Of a stretch of DNA of 33,754 bases, positions 30,561 through 33,754 are shown one piece after another; the first letter of the stretch is position 1; each line of letters starts with the position of its first letter. Where the stretch lies: IMG/VR virus record IMGVR_UViG_3300042521_000473, positions 1-33,754 of that record. The stretch is one strand, 5' to 3'. The notes below the pieces were generated by a model, which saw only the letters and a program-made list of their open reading frames with translations, had not been told where the DNA came from and did not search any database. This stretch comes from a virus. The translations under genes and the position numbers were made by a program.

Positions 30561-32492
30561 TCACGACTGCAAATCAAATACTCGGCGTCGTGGGCGCCGC
30601 TTCCCTCCCAAGCCTACCGATGACAACCGCTGCGCCTCAATCAACCGCTCCAGCTGGTCCCACATCGTCGCCCGTGAATACCGCCGCGCCACCAACTGCA
30701 GCGCTGCATACGCCATCCTCGTACAGTCCCCCGCCTCATCCCTGCTACCGGTCGGCTTGTCCCATTTGTACTCTCGCTTGCCGGCACCCTTCTTTGGCAT
30801 CTTCTTCCACGGGAACAGCTCTGCCAAAAACTGATCCGTAGCAGCCTCACCAAAATGCAAATATCCAGGCCCAGGTTTCTCCTGCCGTAATCTCCCCTGC
30901 AGATGCTGAATACTTGTCTCATACCCCACCGGATACATCAGCACACCTTTCTTAATCACACTCTGATTCTTCCTGTTGATATTCACCGGCACTCCCTTAC
31001 CGATCAGCGGTTTACCCTTGCTCTCTGAACCCTTCATCGGCACCCATCTGCCCACCCTGGTGCGGCACCAGTCCCGTACTTCATGCGTCGCATATCCACC
31101 ATCATCAATACCACCTAACGCAATCTGCAGCTCTGCCCCATCCTCACGCTTCCATTTCGTCTCCAGCACTGCATCCAACTGATTCAACGTCTCAACCTGC
31201 TGTGGGTCGCCATCGATCTCAAAATGCCCCACATGCCAACCTTCCTCTCCCCTCCCCCATCCCCATATCGTCACCACCAGCCGCTCAGCCATCGCACCAC
31301 CGCCGCCCTGTACGTCAACGCCAGCGGTCAACACCAACACACCATTCGGCACCACGTCCGCTGGATACCCATTCCCAACTCCTGCATCCTGCCGCCGCTG
31401 AGACAATCCCTCCACATTCAACTTCCCGGTAATCGTGTCCTCCCATGGCACGCCCAACACCGTATTGTGAAACGTCTGCATCGAATCCGTATCACCCTTC
31501 CGCATCATCTCCAGCGCTTCTTGGTACTCACTCACCAGATTTCCCCACTCCGCTCCAGCGTGGTAGCTATACGCTGCCCAGATATGCCTACTCCTTACCC
31601 TCGGATAACCATCCTTCAATATCTGCTGGCTACGGTCCAGCCCCAGCGGACATGCCCACCCGCCATGCTCATCCATCCATCGCAACCTGGCATATCCAAT
31701 CAACTCATGGCAGTTCTCACATTCATACTTCCCCGCATCCTCGCCTTCCTTTCGCATCTGCTCCCACCTCAGCACCTGATACTCCCCGCAATGCGGACAC
31801 GGCAAGTACCGGTACTGCTGGTCACCCTTCTTAAACCACTGGTGCGTTTTATCATCAGGATAAATTGGCGTCCCGCCAATGATCGTCTTGCGGTTCCAGG
31901 TGGTGGCCGATCGATTCATCCCTAGCTTGATCTGATCACCTTCGTCGATCGCGTCATACGCTGACGGTTCCTCAAATATCACTACCGTCCGTTCCTTACG
32001 CCGAAACCCCTTACCACTGGCAGCGCTCACAATATCGATCAGCCCGCCATTGGTGAGCTTTTTAAGCAGGATGGTATTCGTCGCCGTTCCCCTAGCCTTC
32101 GACTCAGCCAGTAACCCCTGCAAACATGGCGAATCCCTAAACAAATCCGATATATCTTCCTTACTATACTCTTCCGCATCATTCTGCACCGGCTGCACAA
32201 TCATGATCTTGCTCGGCTTCCAATGCGAGTAATACTGCACCGCGCCGATCTTCACGCACTCGGACCATCCCACACGGGCTGACTTCATGCAAACCTCCAC
32301 TTCCACATATGCACTGGTAAATCCATAAAACCAGTCACGCTGATACGGCCTAGTCGTCCACTTACCTTTACTCGCTGCATTACCCGTAACATGACCATAC
32401 GTGTCCGCATACTCAACCCCGTTCAACAGCGGCCGTGGCCTGAAGCATTCCGCCAAGCTCCGAGCCATACTTATCCGATCGCGGCTGATCAT
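30561..32492 (-). CDS. Terminase large subunit, lambda gpA family
   Basis: A 643-residue protein with gpA features: a Walker-A-like P-loop KSARVGWSE at residues 70-78, the acidic pair in TVVIFEEPSAYD (Walker-B region, residues 169-180), the coupling block GGTPI, a four-Cys zinc knuckle (C232, C235, C258, C261) and nuclease-domain blocks LTAGVDVQGG and GGIDDGGYATHEVRDWCR. The ATPase drives DNA into the prohead and the nuclease cuts concatemers. The family is typical of phages with cohesive ends. The start overlaps the small subunit by ATGA. Confidence 0.93.
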   Translation of the reverse strand: MISRDRISMARSLAECFRPRPLLNGVEYADTYGHVTGNAASKGKWTTRPYQRDWFYGFTSAYVEVEVCMKSARVGWSECVKIGAVQYYSHWKPSKIMIVQPVQNDAEEYSKEDISDLFRDSPCLQGLLAESKARGTATNTILLKKLTNGGLIDIVSAASGKGFRRKERTVVIFEEPSAYDAIDEGDQIKLGMNRSATTWNRKTIIGGTPIYPDDKTHQWFKKGDQQYRYLPCPHCGEYQVLRWEQMRKEGEDAGKYECENCHELIGYARLRWMDEHGGWACPLGLDRSQQILKDGYPRVRSRHIWAAYSYHAGAEWGNLVSEYQEALEMMRKGDTDSMQTFHNTVLGVPWEDTITGKLNVEGLSQRRQDAGVGNGYPADVVPNGVLVLTAGVDVQGGGGAMAERLVVTIWGWGRGEEGWHVGHFEIDGDPQQVETLNQLDAVLETKWKREDGAELQIALGGIDDGGYATHEVRDWCRTRVGRWVPMKGSESKGKPLIGKGVPVNINRKNQSVIKKGVLMYPVGYETSIQHLQGRLRQEKPGPGYLHFGEAATDQFLAELFPWKKMPKKGAGKREYKWDKPTGSRDEAGDCTRMAYAALQLVARRYSRATMWDQLERLIEAQRLSSVGLGGKRRPRRRVFDLQS

Positions 32493-33088
32493 CCCGCTAC
32501 CTCCCCTTCCGTAAACTCCCAGTCCGCTACGTTCTGCAGAAACTGATTCACCAACTTCGTTACAATGTCCTGCTCTTCTACCGTAAGATGCGGGATCTGG
32601 TTCTTAATCTGCTGCGGCAAACTCAACGCCTGATCCTGCAACGTCAGCGCCACCGCCTTCTGCGCTTGCTCTACATCATCCCGATACACCAGCTTCCCCT
32701 CCAGCAGCTCGCGCTCTACCTGCAGCTTCAGTTTCTTTTCGTACTCAGTCCAGGCGCGTTCTGTGTTGAAGTCTGGTGTGTCGCCATCAGCATCAGCAGG
32801 GCGCTTCTCTGACTGAGCTGCATCACTTCTGACGGCCATCCGTTCCTTCGCTGGCCGCAACGGCTTCTGCGCTGCTTCCACAGGCGCTTTTCGGCTGCCA
32901 TGCTTGCTCTTCGTCTTCGGCACCTTCGCCCACGCATCATGCAGACCCTCCCGCCGCACATGCCGCACACCATTCACCAGCACCTCGTCGAGAAACCCGT
33001 TCTCGATCGCCCGGTAAACCTGATTCCTACTCGTCAGCCCCAGCACTGCCGCAGCATCACGAATAGTCAGCAGCTCAGTTCCCGCCAC
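32489..33088 (-). CDS. Terminase small subunit, Nu1-like
   Basis: A 199-residue protein. Residues 7-48 form a MerR/excisionase-like helix-turn-helix (LTIRDAAAVLGLTSRNQVYR) with a short wing (FLDEVLVNGVRHVRREG). A basic linker and a helical assembly region follow, ending with EEQDIVTKLVNQFLQNVADWE, which may bind the large subunit. The protein should recognise the packaging site. The start is GTG at 33088, directly after a stop in the same frame, and no clear ribosome site precedes it; a downstream start is possible. The inverted TGTCACA repeats begin two bases upstream of it. Confidence 0.85.
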   Translation of the reverse strand: MAGTELLTIRDAAAVLGLTSRNQVYRAIENGFLDEVLVNGVRHVRREGLHDAWAKVPKTKSKHGSRKAPVEAAQKPLRPAKERMAVRSDAAQSEKRPADADGDTPDFNTERAWTEYEKKLKLQVERELLEGKLVYRDDVEQAQKAVALTLQDQALSLPQQIKNQIPHLTVEEQDIVTKLVNQFLQNVADWEFTEGEVAG

Positions 33089-33089
33089 G

Positions 33090-33137
33090 TGTCACATTCG
33101 CTTGTCACAATCTATCTGTGACAGAATCTATGTGACA
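33090..33137. promoter_or_regulatory. Nested inverted TGTCACA/TGTGACA repeats before the terminase
   Basis: Four heptamers lie in order: TGTCACA at 33090-33096 and 33103-33109, then TGTGACA at 33117-33123 and 33131-33137. The inner and outer pairs share almost the same centre (about 33113). A weaker copy, AGTCACA, is at 33197-33203. The array touches the terS start, so it could be an operator or a terminase-binding site. Confidence 0.7.
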
Positions 33138-33215
33138 GGCCGGTTCTCCTGTGGTGGTGCTGGGGTGGGGGATATACTGGCCGGTTATTGCGAAACAGTC
33201 ACATAACGATAGCAT

Positions 33216-33368
33216 GTTCTCAATAGAGAAAACAGGCGTCGGAACTAACCGCTCTGTTCTCAACAGGAAGGACCCAGATCCACTGCAGTGCAAGGGTTCT
33301 CAATAATTAGCAGTGTTGAGAATCAATAGCTGGCCTGCCTTATTGAGAATCCCAGTGCTGGCCTGCCA
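33216..33368. repeat. TTCTCAA repeat array, candidate cos or control region
   Basis: TTCTCAA occurs at 33217-33223, 33257-33263 and 33297-33303, exactly 40 bases apart. It occurs in opposite orientation (TTGAGAA) at 33316-33322 and 33343-33349. The first copy is part of a hairpin-like TTCTC AATA GAGAA. The two reversed copies start a tandem 27-28-bp unit that also contains GCTGGCCTGCC (33329-33339 and 33357-33367). The whole segment 33089-33370 has no convincing gene. Confidence 0.75.
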
Positions 33369-33370
33369 TC

Positions 33371-33754
33371 TCAGCGGAAGCCTGCCCGCGCCAGCTCCTC
33401 CCTCAGCTGTTGCTCAATCTCCCCAGGCCAATACACCTGCACCTGCTTCTGTAGGTCGCCCTTCAGGTCGTACGTGCTGGCTCGGCGCTTGGGCTGGGGC
33501 TCAAGCGTCCACTTCATCTGCGCTCCGCGGAATGACTCGTAGCTGCCACGGCCGGTCCGCTGCCAGATACCGAAGCGGCCCTCCCCACCCTTGATCGGCG
33601 TGATGAACATCCGATTGGCGCGGTTCACCATCGTTCCCGTCTTCCTGACTGATGACCAGCCCGTGAGCGCCTTGGTGTAGGCAGCACGTGTGACGTTGCC
33701 TTTGCTGTCCTTGCGCTGCGAACGAGTGGGGACCATCGTGACCCTGCTGCCCAC
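33371..33754 (-). CDS. Unknown phage protein, cut or starting at the right edge
   Basis: The frame is open to the edge; a GTG uses the last three bases and an in-frame ATG follows six codons later, so the true start may lie outside. The 127 visible residues are basic: QRKDSKGNVTRAAYTKALTG, GEGRFGIWQRTGRGSYESFRG, PQPKRRASTYDLKGDLQKQV and the end QQLREELARAGFR. The GIWQRTGRG block reminds me of small tail-completion proteins that follow head genes, but I do not recognise the family. If a cos site lies next to it, this gene would be at the far end of the linear genome. Confidence 0.5.
   Translation of the reverse strand: MGSRVTMVPTRSQRKDSKGNVTRAAYTKALTGWSSVRKTGTMVNRANRMFITPIKGGEGRFGIWQRTGRGSYESFRGAQMKWTLEPQPKRRASTYDLKGDLQKQVQVYWPGEIEQQLREELARAGFR

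Noticed and set aside
33105-33293. 62-codon minus-strand frame in the terminase upstream segment
   Set aside because: It starts with TTG, has no ribosome site, and runs through both repeat families; regulatory DNA is the better reading.
33216-33350. TTCTCAA repeats as a CRISPR array
   Set aside because: The repeated core is only about 7-10 bases, with mixed orientation and no cas genes nearby.
1-33754. Cyanobacterial HIP1 palindromes (GCGATCGC) as proof of host
   Set aside because: I found no convincing set of HIP1 sites by eye, so the host call rests only on protein resemblance.

Overview
The window is almost entirely bacteriophage: the late (packaging, head, tail, lysis) half of a siphovirus genome or of an inserted prophage. 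It is high-GC and packed on the minus strand, with many neighbouring genes overlapping by 1 to 4 bases. No integrase, repressor, replication gene, tRNA or clear host gene is visible, so free phage and prophage cannot be told apart. A cyanobacterial host of the Synechococcus/Cyanobium kind is an inference. It rests on the C39-type endolysin (conserved CFSSSCAM and YGDTTD blocks) and on fibre proteins of a style I associate with picocyanobacteria and their phages.

Reading the minus strand from right to left, the order follows lambda. There is an edge gene (33371-33754), then a repeat-rich non-coding segment (33089-33370) that is a good candidate for cos or a late control region. Next come terminase small and large subunits, a gpW-like connector, portal, a ClpP-type protease fused to the major capsid protein, two small head genes and an FII-like head-closure protein. 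A block of fibre and adsorption-type genes follows (25.2-21.8 kb), including a protein with seven BspA-type leucine-rich repeats encoded by 78-bp tandem DNA repeats. An accessory zone (21.8-19.3 kb) carries two plus-strand genes, several minus-strand mini-genes and a truncated gene remnant.

The tail module follows: terminator (U-like), tube (V-like), two overlapping tail chaperone frames joined by a textbook A AAA AAC slippery site (G/GT-like), tape measure with an internal muralytic domain, M-, L- and K-like proteins, and tail-tip protein J. Left of J are two tail-tube-like proteins, a long fibre with a C-terminal S74-type chaperone, a BppU-like protein and several unknown virion candidates. 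A lysis cassette closes the window: three small membrane proteins, a glycoside-hydrolase-like protein and a two-domain endolysin cut by the left edge. Five consecutive lysis-cassette genes each overlap by ATGA.

The points most worth following are the pair of related glycosidase-like genes on opposite strands, the repeat architecture upstream of the terminase, the frameshift site, a recurring TAG(C/G)CTGA motif at gene junctions (also found inside the protease-capsid linker), and the accessory zone that holds a broken copy of a neighbouring gene's C-terminal module.
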